Positions 6,505-14,917 of a DNA stretch of 21,426 bases are shown here, piece after piece (positions within the stretch are counted from its first letter, which is position 1; the number at the start of each line of letters is the position of its first letter). Origin of the DNA: an uncultured Porphyromonadaceae bacterium (GTDB taxonomy: Bacteria; Bacteroidota; Bacteroidia; Bacteroidales; Muribaculaceae). The stretch covers positions 1 to 21,426 of the forward strand of contig UQGP01000038.1 of NCBI GenBank assembly GCA_900540625.1, written 5' to 3'. A program made the position numbers and the translations under genes. The notes beneath the pieces were generated by a model. It ran no database searches. It worked only from the letters and a program-made list of their open reading frames with translations, and was not told the DNA's origin.

Positions 6505-9500
6505 ATGAACGAGGACGCACTTAGCCAATTATATCTCAAAGACACTGCATTCCAAGAACTTATGCAGTGCCGGATATTCAACGTCCTGCTTGTAGCCTCG
6601 CCCTATGACGCCTTCATGATGGAGGAAGACGGGCGCGTGGAGGAGCAGTTGTACTTTGAGTACGTGGCGCTGAATTTGTCGTCGCCGCCGCGTGTGACGC
6701 GCGTCTCCGATTTCGAGGCAGCACTTACCGAACTGCACAACAAGCATTACGACCTGGTGGTGGCTATGCCCGGGGTGGACATCAGCACCTTTTTCGAGGG
6801 AGCACGCGGACTCAAGCGCAGTTTCCCGGACACGCCGATAGTGATACTTACACCTTTTTCGCGCGAAGTGTCGCGGCGTCTCGAGCACGAGGACATGTCC
6901 GGCATCGACTACGTATTTTCGTGGTTGGGCAATATGGACTTGCTTTTGGCCATCATCAAGTTGCTGGAAGACAAGATGAATGCCGAGCACGACATCAATG
7001 ATGTGGGCGTGCAGATGATATTGTTGGTGGAGGACTCGATACGATTTTACTCGTCGGTGCTGCCGCATATCTACAAATTTTTGCTGAAGCAGTCCATGGC
7101 TTTTGCCACGGAAGCGCTCAACGAGCACGAGCAAATGCTGCGTATGCGCGGACGTCCCAAGGTGATGCTCGCGCGCGACTACGAAGAGGCCGTGGCGCTG
7201 TACGAGAAATACGGCGGCCATACGCTGGGCGTCATCAGCGACGTATCCTTCCGTCGCGAGGGCGTCAAGGACAGCCAGGCCGGAATCAAGCTGTCGCGGT
7301 GGCTGCGCCACTGCGACCCGCACCTGCCCATCATCATAGAGTCTTCGGAGAGCGCCAACGCCGCCGAGGCCGAGGCCTTGGGCGCGGTGTTTATCGACAA
7401 GAATTCCAAGAAGTTGCCCGTAGACTTGGGCGACGCCATCATGGGCAACTTCGGCTTCGGGGATTTTGTCATCAAGGACCCCGATACAGGCAAGGAAATT
7501 ATGCGACTGGCCACGCTCAAGGACCTGCAAAAGCACGTCTTCGAGATTCCGGCCAAATCACTATACTATCACGCATCGTCCAACGACATTTCGCGGTGGC
7601 TGTACTCGCGTGCAATGTTCCCCATCGCCGAGGTCATGAAGATGCACCGTTTTTGCAGTCTCGACGAGGCCGACGCGGTGCGTCAGCTCATCTTCGATCT
7701 CATCGTCAAGTACCGCAAGATGAAGAATCGCGGCGTCGTCGCCGTGTTCCAGAAAGACCGCTTTGACCATTACTCCAACTTTGCGCGTATAGGCCAAGGG
7801 TCGCTCGGCGGCAAAGGCCGCGGCCTGGCTTTCGTGGACTCTATCATCAAGAAAAACCCTGTGTGCGACCACTTTGGCGGAGTTTCGATAAGCATACCGC
7901 GCACGGTGGTGCTGTGTACGGACATCTTTGACGAGTTCATGGCCGAGAACAACCTCTACCAACTGGCGCTGAGCAACGCCTCCGACCGCGAAATCCTCGA
8001 GGCGTTTCTGGAGGCCAAACTTCCGGTACGGTTGATTGAGGACTTCTTCGCCCTTTTCGAGGTGGTGGATCGTCCGCTGGCGGTGCGCAGTTCGTCGCTG
8101 CTCGAAGATTCGCACTATCAGCCGTTTGCAGGCATCTACGCCACCTATATGATTCCGCACGTCAAGGATCCGTATCGGATGCTCAAGTTGCTTTCGGACG
8201 CCATCAAGGGCGTGTACGCCTCGGTATTCTACGCTGATTCGAAGGCATATATGAACGCCACGCGCAACGTCATCGACCAGGAAAAGATGGCCATCATCAT
8301 CCAGGAAGTTGTGGGCGAAAGCCACGGCTACCTGTACTTCCCGTCCTTTGCAGGCGTGGGACGGTCGCTCAACTACTATCCAGTAGGTGATGAGCGTGCC
8401 GAGGACGGCGTGGCGCAAGTAGCTGTAGGTCTGGGCAAATACATCGTCGACGGAGGTGCGGCTCTGCGCTTCTCGCCGCGTCATCCAGACAAGGTGCTGC
8501 AGACCTCAACCGTCGAGCTGGCTCTGCGCGACACCCAACGTCATTTCTACGCCTTGGGCAGCGACATTTCCTCGGGCTTCGAGGTGGACGACAGCTTCAA
8601 CCTGGTACGGCGCAACATCAGCGACTACGCCGGCGACAGCGCTCTGGACCTGATGGTCTCGACCTACGATGCCGACAACGATATGCTCGTAGACAATAAC
8701 CTGGGGCGCGGACGCCGCGTGGTGACTTTCGCCAATGTTCTGCGTGACAAGGCTTTCCCTCTGGCTCCGGCTGTAGACTTTATGCTCACCCAAGGCCAGC
8801 AGGCCATGGGACGTCCCGTCGAGATAGAATTTGCGGGCGTCATCAACGACAGCGCCGCCCGACGCGCCGGTGCCGACAAGGGACACATCTATTGGTTGCA
8901 AATACGCCCCATCATCGACCGCAAGGATATGGTGGAGGATACGGTGCTCAACGCCCCGGACGACCGCGTAATTCTGCGCAGCAATACGGCACTGGGACAC
9001 GGAGCTATCGACGCCATCGACACGGTGGTGTACGTACGACCCTCGGCCTTTGACAGTGCCGTCACGCGCGACATCGCCGCCGAAATCGCGCACATCAATG
9101 CCGAATTTGTCCGCCAAGACCGCAACTACATACTCATCGGCCCGGGACGCTGGGGCACTTCCGACCCGGCACTGGGCATCCCGGTCAAGTGGCCCGAGAT
9201 TTCGGCAGCGCGCCTCATCGCCGAGGCGTCATTGGGCGACTACCGCATCGAGCCCAGCCAGGGCACGCATTTCTTCCAGAACCTCACGTCTTTCGGCGTG
9301 GGATATTTCACCATCAACCCCTACAGCGGCGACGGCATCTACGACACCGAGTACCTGGATGCCCAGCCCGCCGAGTACGAGAGCGCTCACGTGCGCGTGG
9401 TACGCCTGAGTGCCCCCATGCCAATAGGTATCGACGGGCGTCGCGGCATCGGCGTGGTGCTCAAGCCATCTGACACACAAGATAATACGACTACCCCCAA

Positions 9501-9507
9501 CATATAA
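6505..9507 (+). CDS. Two receiver-like domains fused to a PPDK-type ATP-grasp domain
   Basis: This 1000-residue protein is usually annotated as PEP/pyruvate-binding domain protein or PEP synthase. Residues about 24-155 form a receiver-like fold with lost phosphorylation residues (M88 at the expected Asp; TPFS keeps the Thr). Residues about 172-310 form a second receiver with apparently intact sites: E176/D177, D246 (GVISDVSF), S280 and K299. Residues about 425-800 match the ATP-grasp domain of pyruvate phosphate dikinase/PEP synthase: GSLGGKGRGL (432-441), RSSSLLEDS (528-536), AGIYATY, VEIEFAG and LQIRP (near 798-802). The swivelling phospho-histidine domain and the PEP-binding barrel of real PPDK/PEP synthase are absent; instead there is a 200-residue tail with PGRWGTSDPALGIPVKWPEI and GTHFFQNLTSFGVGYF. 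It is therefore probably not a PEP synthase; a phosphotransfer role is inference. The coiled-coil gene follows after 17 nt. Confidence 0.85.
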   Translation: MNEDALSQLYLKDTAFQELMQCRIFNVLLVASPYDAFMMEEDGRVEEQLYFEYVALNLSSPPRVTRVSDFEAALTELHNKHYDLVVAMPGVDISTFFEGARGLKRSFPDTPIVILTPFSREVSRRLEHEDMSGIDYVFSWLGNMDLLLAIIKLLEDKMNAEHDINDVGVQMILLVEDSIRFYSSVLPHIYKFLLKQSMAFATEALNEHEQMLRMRGRPKVMLARDYEEAVALYEKYGGHTLGVISDVSFRREGVKDSQAGIKLSRWLRHCDPHLPIIIESSESANAAEAEALGAVFIDKNSKKLPVDLGDAIMGNFGFGDFVIKDPDTGKEIMRLATLKDLQKHVFEIPAKSLYYHASSNDISRWLYSRAMFPIAEVMKMHRFCSLDEADAVRQLIFDLIVKYRKMKNRGVVAVFQKDRFDHYSNFARIGQGSLGGKGRGLAFVDSIIKKNPVCDHFGGVSISIPRTVVLCTDIFDEFMAENNLYQLALSNASDREILEAFLEAKLPVRLIEDFFALFEVVDRPLAVRSSSLLEDSHYQPFAGIYATYMIPHVKDPYRMLKLLSDAIKGVYASVFYADSKAYMNATRNVIDQEKMAIIIQEVVGESHGYLYFPSFAGVGRSLNYYPVGDERAEDGVAQVAVGLGKYIVDGGAALRFSPRHPDKVLQTSTVELALRDTQRHFYALGSDISSGFEVDDSFNLVRRNISDYAGDSALDLMVSTYDADNDMLVDNNLGRGRRVVTFANVLRDKAFPLAPAVDFMLTQGQQAMGRPVEIEFAGVINDSAARRAGADKGHIYWLQIRPIIDRKDMVEDTVLNAPDDRVILRSNTALGHGAIDAIDTVVYVRPSAFDSAVTRDIAAEIAHINAEFVRQDRNYILIGPGRWGTSDPALGIPVKWPEISAARLIAEASLGDYRIEPSQGTHFFQNLTSFGVGYFTINPYSGDGIYDTEYLDAQPAEYESAHVRVVRLSAPMPIGIDGRRGIGVVLKPSDTQDNTTTPNI

Positions 9508-9524
9508 CACGACAACGACACGAT

Positions 9525-11168
9525 ATGCCATTTTTTGACAAAATACGCCAGGCCCTCGGATTCAGCGACGGCGAAGACGACATCGACGACGCCATCATAC
9601 ACGATGACGCGCCGTCCGGGATGTACCAACACATACGGCCAAGTGCCGACAAGACGCCGACCGTCCAGACCGCTCAGACCGAAGCCCCGAAACCCGCAGC
9701 AACCGTTCAGCCAAGTCAAGACGCCTCCGATCGAGCCGCGGCAATTTTTGACCGCGTACTCGAGGTCTTCAACCAATCGCTCCCGGACTTTCTGAAGCAA
9801 TCCGTAGACCCCGAGGCTCAGCGTAAATACCTCTATAAGAGCCTTGACGACGGGCTCAAGGCGTATATCGCCTCGCTCAAGGACGAGGCCGCTCGCGAGG
9901 CCGAGGCCCGATGGCGCAAGGACAATGACGCCTTGCAGACTTCGGTGAAAAACCTCGAGCAGCGTGCCCGCGAAATCGAAGACAAGCGCACCGAAATCTC
10001 ACAAAAACAGATGAGTAGCGACCGACAGCGCCGCGCCCTGAGCGAACGTGTCCACGACCTCGAAAGCACCGTGGCGCGCCTCGAAGCCGAGAAGGAGCAA
10101 TTCGAACTCGAGCGCCAATCCATGATCAATAAATTGAAAGTCGCCGCCGTCTTCGAAAAAGAAAATACCGAATTGCACGACCAAATCGAGCAAATGATGG
10201 CCAAGCGTAGCAATGCACCGTCGGAGGCCGACACCGCAGCCGTCGAAGCCCTCAACGCCCAAGTTGCCGAAGCGCGGCAGCAGGTCGAGGATGCCAAACG
10301 ACAAGCCGAGGATGCTCAAAAGCAAGCCGAAGATGCACGCAAGCAAGTCGAGAACATCAAGAAGCAGACCGAAGACGCCAAACAACAGGCCGAGGAAACC
10401 ATAGCCAAGCTCAACGACCAAGTACTGGAACTGCAAATCGAACTGGAAGCAGCACCCAAGGACGACGGCAAGGCCGCCATCGAGGCTCTCAATGCCCAAG
10501 TCGCCGAGGCACACCGGAAGACCGAAGATGCCAAACGTCAAGTCGAAGATGCCCGTAAGCAAGCAGAAGAATTGCAGACCCAAGCCACACAGTTGCAGAA
10601 GCAATTGAACGAGGCAAAGCAGAAAGCCGACAACGGCGACACCGACGCACTGCGCGCACAGGTGGACGAATTGCAGACCCAAGTCATGGCCGAGCGCCGC
10701 AAAAATTCCAAGGCTCAAAACACCATCAAGGAGTTGCAACGCCAAATCGAGGAGGGAGACCCCATGAACGATCCCGAAATCCAACGGCAGCTCAAGGAAA
10801 TACACGCACGTCTCGAACAATATGAGCAGCAGAAAAAACTCAACGAGGACACCATAGCCTCTCTCAAAAGCCAACTCGAATACGAGCGCCGCAAAAATGC
10901 CGCGGCCAAATCCGAGCCGAAGGCTGCGGCCAAACACGCCGATGCGCGTCTGCCCTTAGACGAAACCACGCCCAAGAACAAGACGCCACGACCGCTATCA
11001 TCCAAGGTTTCCAAGTCCGCCGAACCGCAGAACGCCCCGTCCATCGACGATATACTCGGCGATACCGACTGGGTTGTACGCCAGGACAATACATCCAAGA
11101 GCCGAAGCCGCAACGCCGACCGCAATAAACCCAAAGTCGACGACGATCCCCAGATGAAACTCTTCTGA
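9525..11168 (+). CDS. Long coiled-coil protein with C-terminal clamp-binding-like motif
   Basis: The 547-residue product has a short N-terminal segment (MPFFDKIRQALGF), an acidic linker, a small helical region (about 70-120) and a coiled coil rich in E, Q, K and A from about 120 to 460. The coil contains an internal duplication: ALNAQVAEARQQVEDAKRQ (from 242) recurs as ALNAQVAEAHRKTEDAKRQ (from 321). The low-complexity tail contains SIDDILGDTDWVV (506-518) and ends DPQMKLF. The final QMKLF resembles the beta sliding-clamp binding motif QL(S/D)LF. No signal peptide or membrane segment is seen, so it is cytoplasmic. It lies 17 nt after the REC/PPDK gene and probably shares its transcript, so the two may work together. 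A structural or chromosome-associated role is possible; the function is unknown to me. Confidence 0.85.
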   Translation: MPFFDKIRQALGFSDGEDDIDDAIIHDDAPSGMYQHIRPSADKTPTVQTAQTEAPKPAATVQPSQDASDRAAAIFDRVLEVFNQSLPDFLKQSVDPEAQRKYLYKSLDDGLKAYIASLKDEAAREAEARWRKDNDALQTSVKNLEQRAREIEDKRTEISQKQMSSDRQRRALSERVHDLESTVARLEAEKEQFELERQSMINKLKVAAVFEKENTELHDQIEQMMAKRSNAPSEADTAAVEALNAQVAEARQQVEDAKRQAEDAQKQAEDARKQVENIKKQTEDAKQQAEETIAKLNDQVLELQIELEAAPKDDGKAAIEALNAQVAEAHRKTEDAKRQVEDARKQAEELQTQATQLQKQLNEAKQKADNGDTDALRAQVDELQTQVMAERRKNSKAQNTIKELQRQIEEGDPMNDPEIQRQLKEIHARLEQYEQQKKLNEDTIASLKSQLEYERRKNAAAKSEPKAAAKHADARLPLDETTPKNKTPRPLSSKVSKSAEPQNAPSIDDILGDTDWVVRQDNTSKSRSRNADRNKPKVDDDPQMKLF

Positions 11169-11210
11169 GAAGTCCGAAACCTCCCGAAGAAAAACAATAG
11201 CCGCTGTCCG

Positions 11211-11265
11211 GCGCAGCCCATTCCACATTCCACATTCTACATTCCCCTTAGAATTCCACATTATT
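11211..11265 (+). repeat. Heptamer array H1 abutting the DPP start codon
   Basis: The leader GCGCAGCCC is followed by ATTCCAC, ATTCCAC, ATTCTAC and ATTCCCC (11220-11247), a TTAGA interruption, a further ATTCCAC, and the end sequence ATTATT, which touches the ATG at 11266. It is the plus-orientation member of a family also found at 13598, 14848 (inverted), 15081 and 17851. Confidence 0.85.
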
Positions 11266-13485
11266 ATGAAATTATACACAGTACTTATAGCGCTGACATT
11301 CAGCGCGATGGCAAGCACAACGACTTACGCTACCCCGGTGATGACCAGCGCCGACGTAGCCGGCCTCGAGCCTTACGTCTACCCGGCCAACCGCGCCGCC
11401 ACGCCCTCAAATTTTACCTATATGCCTGACGGCGAGTCATATTGTATGCTCAGCGACGACGGCCGTACCATCGATGTCTACAACATCCGCTCCGGCCAAA
11501 AGACCTCGACGCTGCTCGACTTGGGGCATACACGTGAAACAACCATCTCGGACATTGACGGCTTCAAACTCAGCGACGACGGCTCCAAGATTTTGGTATG
11601 GCGCGACTGCCATAAGGTCTACCGCCGCAGTTTCGACGCCACATATTACGTCTACGAAGTACGCACGCGCCTGCTCAAACCGCTGAGCACAGCACACGCC
11701 AAGGTGCGCACCGCATCGTTCTCGCCCAACGGCCGTATGGTGGCCTTCGTGAGCGAAAACAATATCTATATCAAGAAATTAGACTACGGCTCGGAAGTAG
11801 CGGTCACTGAAGACGGCGCCGTCAATAAGATTATAAACGGCGCGCCCGACTGGGTATACGAGGAGGAATTCGACACCTCAAACTCGTTGGCGTGGTCGCC
11901 GGACGACAACGTGTTGTGCTACATACGCTACGACGAAAGCGCCGTGCCCATGTACAGCCTGCCGCAGTACCAAGGTGCTTGCTCGGCCAAGGACCAATAC
12001 GCGCTCTATCCCGGGTCGATGAGCTACAAATATCCCGTGGCGGGTCAGCCTAATTCGCGCGTCAGCATCCACAGCTACCAGATAGACGAGCGCAAAACCA
12101 AGGACCTGCCACTACCCGACGGAAACATCGAGTACATTCCGCGCATACGCTTTGCGCCCACGGGGTCGCTGATGGCCGTAGCCCTGGACCGCAACCAAAG
12201 CAAGATGACACTCTACGCCGTCAACCCCCTGAGCACGGTGGTACGCAGCATATATACCGAGGAATCGCAGGCATGGATAGCCCCCGAAACCTACCAGAAT
12301 ATCGCCTATCAGGCCGACGGTATGGTCATTATGAGCGCCCGCAACGGCGACCGTATGCAACTCTACAAGTACTCGTACGCCGGGGCACTGATGTCGCGAC
12401 TGACCTCCACGGATTATGACGTCACCAAATACTATGGCGTCGATGCCGCCGGCAATCACTACTTTCAGGGTGCAACACCCACGCCCATAGACCGTAGCGT
12501 GCTGCGCCGTGATGCCAAGGGCGTGGTGACACGCGTGGCCGTCCCCGGAAGTGCTACCGACGGACACGGCACTGCCGATGCGGATATGTCGCCCGGATGC
12601 CGATACGCGGCATACAGTTTCTCCGACAAGGACACCGCCCCGCGATACACTATGTGCACCGCCGCCGGCAAGACGCTGCGTACACTTCTGGACAACAGCG
12701 AGTATCAGGCCACCTATGCCGGTATGGGCGTGACCAAGGAATGGATACAAGTACCCGCCGACGGAAATATGCTCAACGGATACGTCGTGCGCCCGACCAA
12801 TCTCGACCCCTCGCGCCGCTATCCGGTGGTGATGTACCAGTACTCGGGTCCCGGGTCGCAATTGGTACTCAACCGCTGGGAAATGGACTGGATGTACTAC
12901 TTTGCACAAAAAGGCATTATCACTGTATGCGTCGACGGACGCGGCACGGCGGCTCGCGGCAACAAGTTTATGCACTGCGTCTACCGCAACCTCGGCCACT
13001 ACGAAACCATCGACCAGGTGGCCGCCGCACGTCATATAGCCACCATGTCGTGGGCCGACCCCAAGCGCATAGCCATCTACGGATGGAGCTACGGCGGATT
13101 TGAAGCACTGATGGCTGCAAGTGCCCAAGATGCCCCCTACGCCGCCTGCGTTTCCATAGCTCCGGTCACCGATTGGCGATACTACGACACAATCTACGGC
13201 GAACGCTTTATGCAGACGCCACAGCAGAACGATGCGGGATACAACAGCAGCGCCCCAGTCAAACTGGCCGCCAACCTCAAGTGTCCGCTGCTGATAATGT
13301 GCGGTACAGCCGATGACAACGTCCATCCGGCCAACACCTACGAGTATGTATCGCAGCTGCAAAGCCATGGCATTCTGTGCGATATGATGATATTCCCGAA
13401 CATGAACCACAGCATCAACGGCTGCAACAGCCGCGCCGTCGTCTACGCCAATATGCTGCGATACCTCCAACGCCAATTCAAGTAA
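11266..13485 (+). CDS. S9 family dipeptidyl peptidase IV-type serine protease
   Basis: The 739-residue product has a signal peptide (MKLYTVLIALTFSAMASTTTYA), an N-terminal beta-propeller and a C-terminal alpha/beta hydrolase domain. The catalytic triad is S608 (GWSYGG), D683 (GTADDNVH) and H715 (NMNHSI). The propeller carries the DWVYEEEF motif with E199/E200, matching the glutamate pair that binds the substrate N-terminus in DPP IV. It should remove N-terminal dipeptides, with a Pro/Ala preference, from peptides in the periplasm or outside. The length is typical. The start codon directly follows heptamer array H1 and I see no TAnnTTTG promoter in the 97-nt gap, so it may be read from the upstream operon or from an unrecognised promoter. 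Confidence 0.93.
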   Translation: MKLYTVLIALTFSAMASTTTYATPVMTSADVAGLEPYVYPANRAATPSNFTYMPDGESYCMLSDDGRTIDVYNIRSGQKTSTLLDLGHTRETTISDIDGFKLSDDGSKILVWRDCHKVYRRSFDATYYVYEVRTRLLKPLSTAHAKVRTASFSPNGRMVAFVSENNIYIKKLDYGSEVAVTEDGAVNKIINGAPDWVYEEEFDTSNSLAWSPDDNVLCYIRYDESAVPMYSLPQYQGACSAKDQYALYPGSMSYKYPVAGQPNSRVSIHSYQIDERKTKDLPLPDGNIEYIPRIRFAPTGSLMAVALDRNQSKMTLYAVNPLSTVVRSIYTEESQAWIAPETYQNIAYQADGMVIMSARNGDRMQLYKYSYAGALMSRLTSTDYDVTKYYGVDAAGNHYFQGATPTPIDRSVLRRDAKGVVTRVAVPGSATDGHGTADADMSPGCRYAAYSFSDKDTAPRYTMCTAAGKTLRTLLDNSEYQATYAGMGVTKEWIQVPADGNMLNGYVVRPTNLDPSRRYPVVMYQYSGPGSQLVLNRWEMDWMYYFAQKGIITVCVDGRGTAARGNKFMHCVYRNLGHYETIDQVAAARHIATMSWADPKRIAIYGWSYGGFEALMAASAQDAPYAACVSIAPVTDWRYYDTIYGERFMQTPQQNDAGYNSSAPVKLAANLKCPLLIMCGTADDNVHPANTYEYVSQLQSHGILCDMMIFPNMNHSINGCNSRAVVYANMLRYLQRQFK

Positions 13486-13500
13486 GACCAAACACCGAGC

Positions 13501-13541
13501 GATGAGGAAAATGAGAACGATGAGAACGATGAGATATATGT
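13501..13541 (+). repeat. Nonamer tandem repeat after the DPP gene
   Basis: Units close to ATGAGAACG occur with period 9 (13511-13519, 13520-13528, then decaying ATGAGATAT), flanked by the related GATGAGGAAA. It begins 16 nt past the DPP stop codon and runs into a hairpin and then heptamer array H2. Confidence 0.6.
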
Positions 13542-13581
13542 GAGCTATGGCATCATAAGCCCCCCATTATTCCCATAGCTC
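13542..13581. terminator. Possible hairpin terminator after the DPP gene
   Basis: GAGCTATGG (13542-13550) is the reverse complement of CCATAGCTC (13573-13581), giving a perfect 9-bp stem around a 22-nt loop that can partly pair inside (ATAA/TTAT). No T-tract follows, so termination is uncertain; the right arm also resembles the CCCATAG nonamers seen inside miaA. Confidence 0.4.
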
Positions 13582-13597
13582 GGAGCACTCGCCGACA

Positions 13598-13636
13598 CAG
13601 CCCATTCCACATTCCACATTCCACATTCCACATTAT
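13598..13636 (+). repeat. Heptamer array H2
   Basis: The leader CAGCCC is followed by four perfect ATTCCAC units (13604-13631) and the end ATTAT. It is in the same orientation as H1 and lies 68 nt before the membrane protein gene. The rest of 13637-13703 shows only weak promoter-like sequence. Confidence 0.85.
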
Positions 13637-13703
13637 CATTTCCTCTGCCCGACCGAACAATTTGCCCCCTCTATCGGTTTAATTATCGAAAAAACCAAGC
13701 GAA

Positions 13704-14849
13704 ATGCAGACCACCGATACCACCGCCGAAAGACTTAGAGCCATACGCTACATGTGGTACGATTGGCGCATATCCTACGGGGCCGTGACGTTGACGGTGT
13801 TGCTGTCCATAGTCTTGGGACACCTGGCCGTGGGCGTGGTCACGCTGCTTCTGGCGCACGCGCTGCGCCTGTTCGGTCGCTCGGCCATGGCCCCGGGACG
13901 CGAAATGCACTTTGCGGCAATGGCGTCCACGTCGCTGTACATTGTGGGCCTGCTGATGGTAGCCATAAGCCTGCTGATGCATACGCAGGTCATGGCCAAG
14001 ATTTTTGACCCGTCGAGCATCAACGAGGACATACCCTACGTGAGCGCTCTGATAGTTTATCCCTCAGTATTTATCGTCGCAGCGCACAACCGTGTGCGCC
14101 TGCGCCGAAGCACCTTGTCCGCATCCGTCACCTACACCGAAGCCCGCTACCTGCTACGCTACACCCTGGTGCTGTCGGGCGCAATGTCCGTTGTGGGCTG
14201 GGCCTACTACTACGCGTTTTACATCAACGTCAATTTCAATTCGCCGGACCGATTCTTCTTCTACGCCGTACCGCTGGCGCTGTACGTGCTATCACTCATA
14301 TACTTGGGTATGCGATACAGTACCGAAGCATATATGGCGCGTGCCACCGATACCGATGCCGCCGAAGCCGCTCGAAACCGCTGCCGCTGCCGCTGCTTGG
14401 TGGTACACGACGATAAGTTGCTGCTAAGTACCAACGCCGCAGAACAATACGACACACCACTTGTCGGCACAGACGACATCGAGGTTCTCATCGAGCCGCT
14501 GCGTGCCGGCACGGACGGCCTCGGACTGAGGATGCTGTACACCCTGACCGAAGGGCTGGGACAAGGCCGCCACTACCTCTGCCATATCTTCGGACAACGA
14601 CAGCCGCAACAACCGCCCGGCCAATGGTTTACAATAAGCGAAGTGCAACAGATGGCTCGGTCGCGGCAGCTGGCGCCAGAGTTGAGCGCCGAAATTCTGC
14701 GCATATACACCATAGCCATGGCCTGGAAAACCCGCGACCGTAACGGTAGTCCCAAATACCCGGTCAAGAATTATCGCCCCACCTTCCGCCTGCGCGACAT
14801 CTACAGCTGGGACGTCGACTTCCAAGACGACCACTGGCTACATATATAA
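13704..14849 (+). CDS. Polytopic membrane protein with cytoplasmic C-terminal domain, unknown function
   Basis: The 381-residue product has about five or six hydrophobic segments: around 27-57 (one long or two short helices), 70-92, 111-128, 152-174 and 183-205. A soluble C-terminal part of about 170 residues begins after a basic, cysteine-rich patch (NRCRCRCLVVHDD, three Cys at 227-231). The C-terminus is distinctive (PKYPVKNYRPTFRLRDIYSWDVDFQDDHW). I do not recognise the family; the CLVVHDDKLLL strand could suggest a degenerate Nudix-like fold, but no Nudix box is present. The TAA stop (14847-14849) lies inside the end sequence of heptamer array H3, so the array begins exactly where the gene ends. 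It may be co-transcribed with miaA. Confidence 0.8.
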   Translation: MQTTDTTAERLRAIRYMWYDWRISYGAVTLTVLLSIVLGHLAVGVVTLLLAHALRLFGRSAMAPGREMHFAAMASTSLYIVGLLMVAISLLMHTQVMAKIFDPSSINEDIPYVSALIVYPSVFIVAAHNRVRLRRSTLSASVTYTEARYLLRYTLVLSGAMSVVGWAYYYAFYINVNFNSPDRFFFYAVPLALYVLSLIYLGMRYSTEAYMARATDTDAAEAARNRCRCRCLVVHDDKLLLSTNAAEQYDTPLVGTDDIEVLIEPLRAGTDGLGLRMLYTLTEGLGQGRHYLCHIFGQRQPQQPPGQWFTISEVQQMARSRQLAPELSAEILRIYTIAMAWKTRDRNGSPKYPVKNYRPTFRLRDIYSWDVDFQDDHWLHI

Positions 14850-14890
14850 TGTGGAATGTCGAATGTCGAATGTGGAATTGGGCTCCGCAG
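14848..14890 (-). repeat. Heptamer array H3, inverted orientation
   Basis: Read on the minus strand this is CTGCGGAGCCCA, then an extra A, four heptamers (ATTCCAC, ATTCGAC, ATTCGAC, ATTCCAC; plus-strand 14851-14878) and the end ATTAT. The end sequence supplies the stop codon of the upstream membrane protein. It is an inverted partner of array H4 at 15081-15120; over about 36 positions the two differ by two substitutions and one extra base. Confidence 0.85.
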
Positions 14891-14917
14891 ACCAAAGCCT
14901 CGTAAACAATCTAAGCA

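Noticed and set aside
6245..6508. 87-codon plus-strand open frame before the REC/PPDK gene
   Set aside because: It spans a promoter-like element, has no recognisable protein motif or plausible signal, and its only attraction is a 4-nt overlap with the next start, which can occur by chance.
6529..7536. 335-codon antisense open frame inside the REC/PPDK gene
   Set aside because: It is a shadow of the strongly supported plus-strand gene; the translation is rich in H, V and L without any recognisable motif.
12112..13491. 459-codon antisense open frame inside the DPP gene
   Set aside because: It is antisense to a clear protease with intact catalytic residues. Long antisense frames are common in this GC-rich, codon-biased sequence and this one has no known-domain motif.
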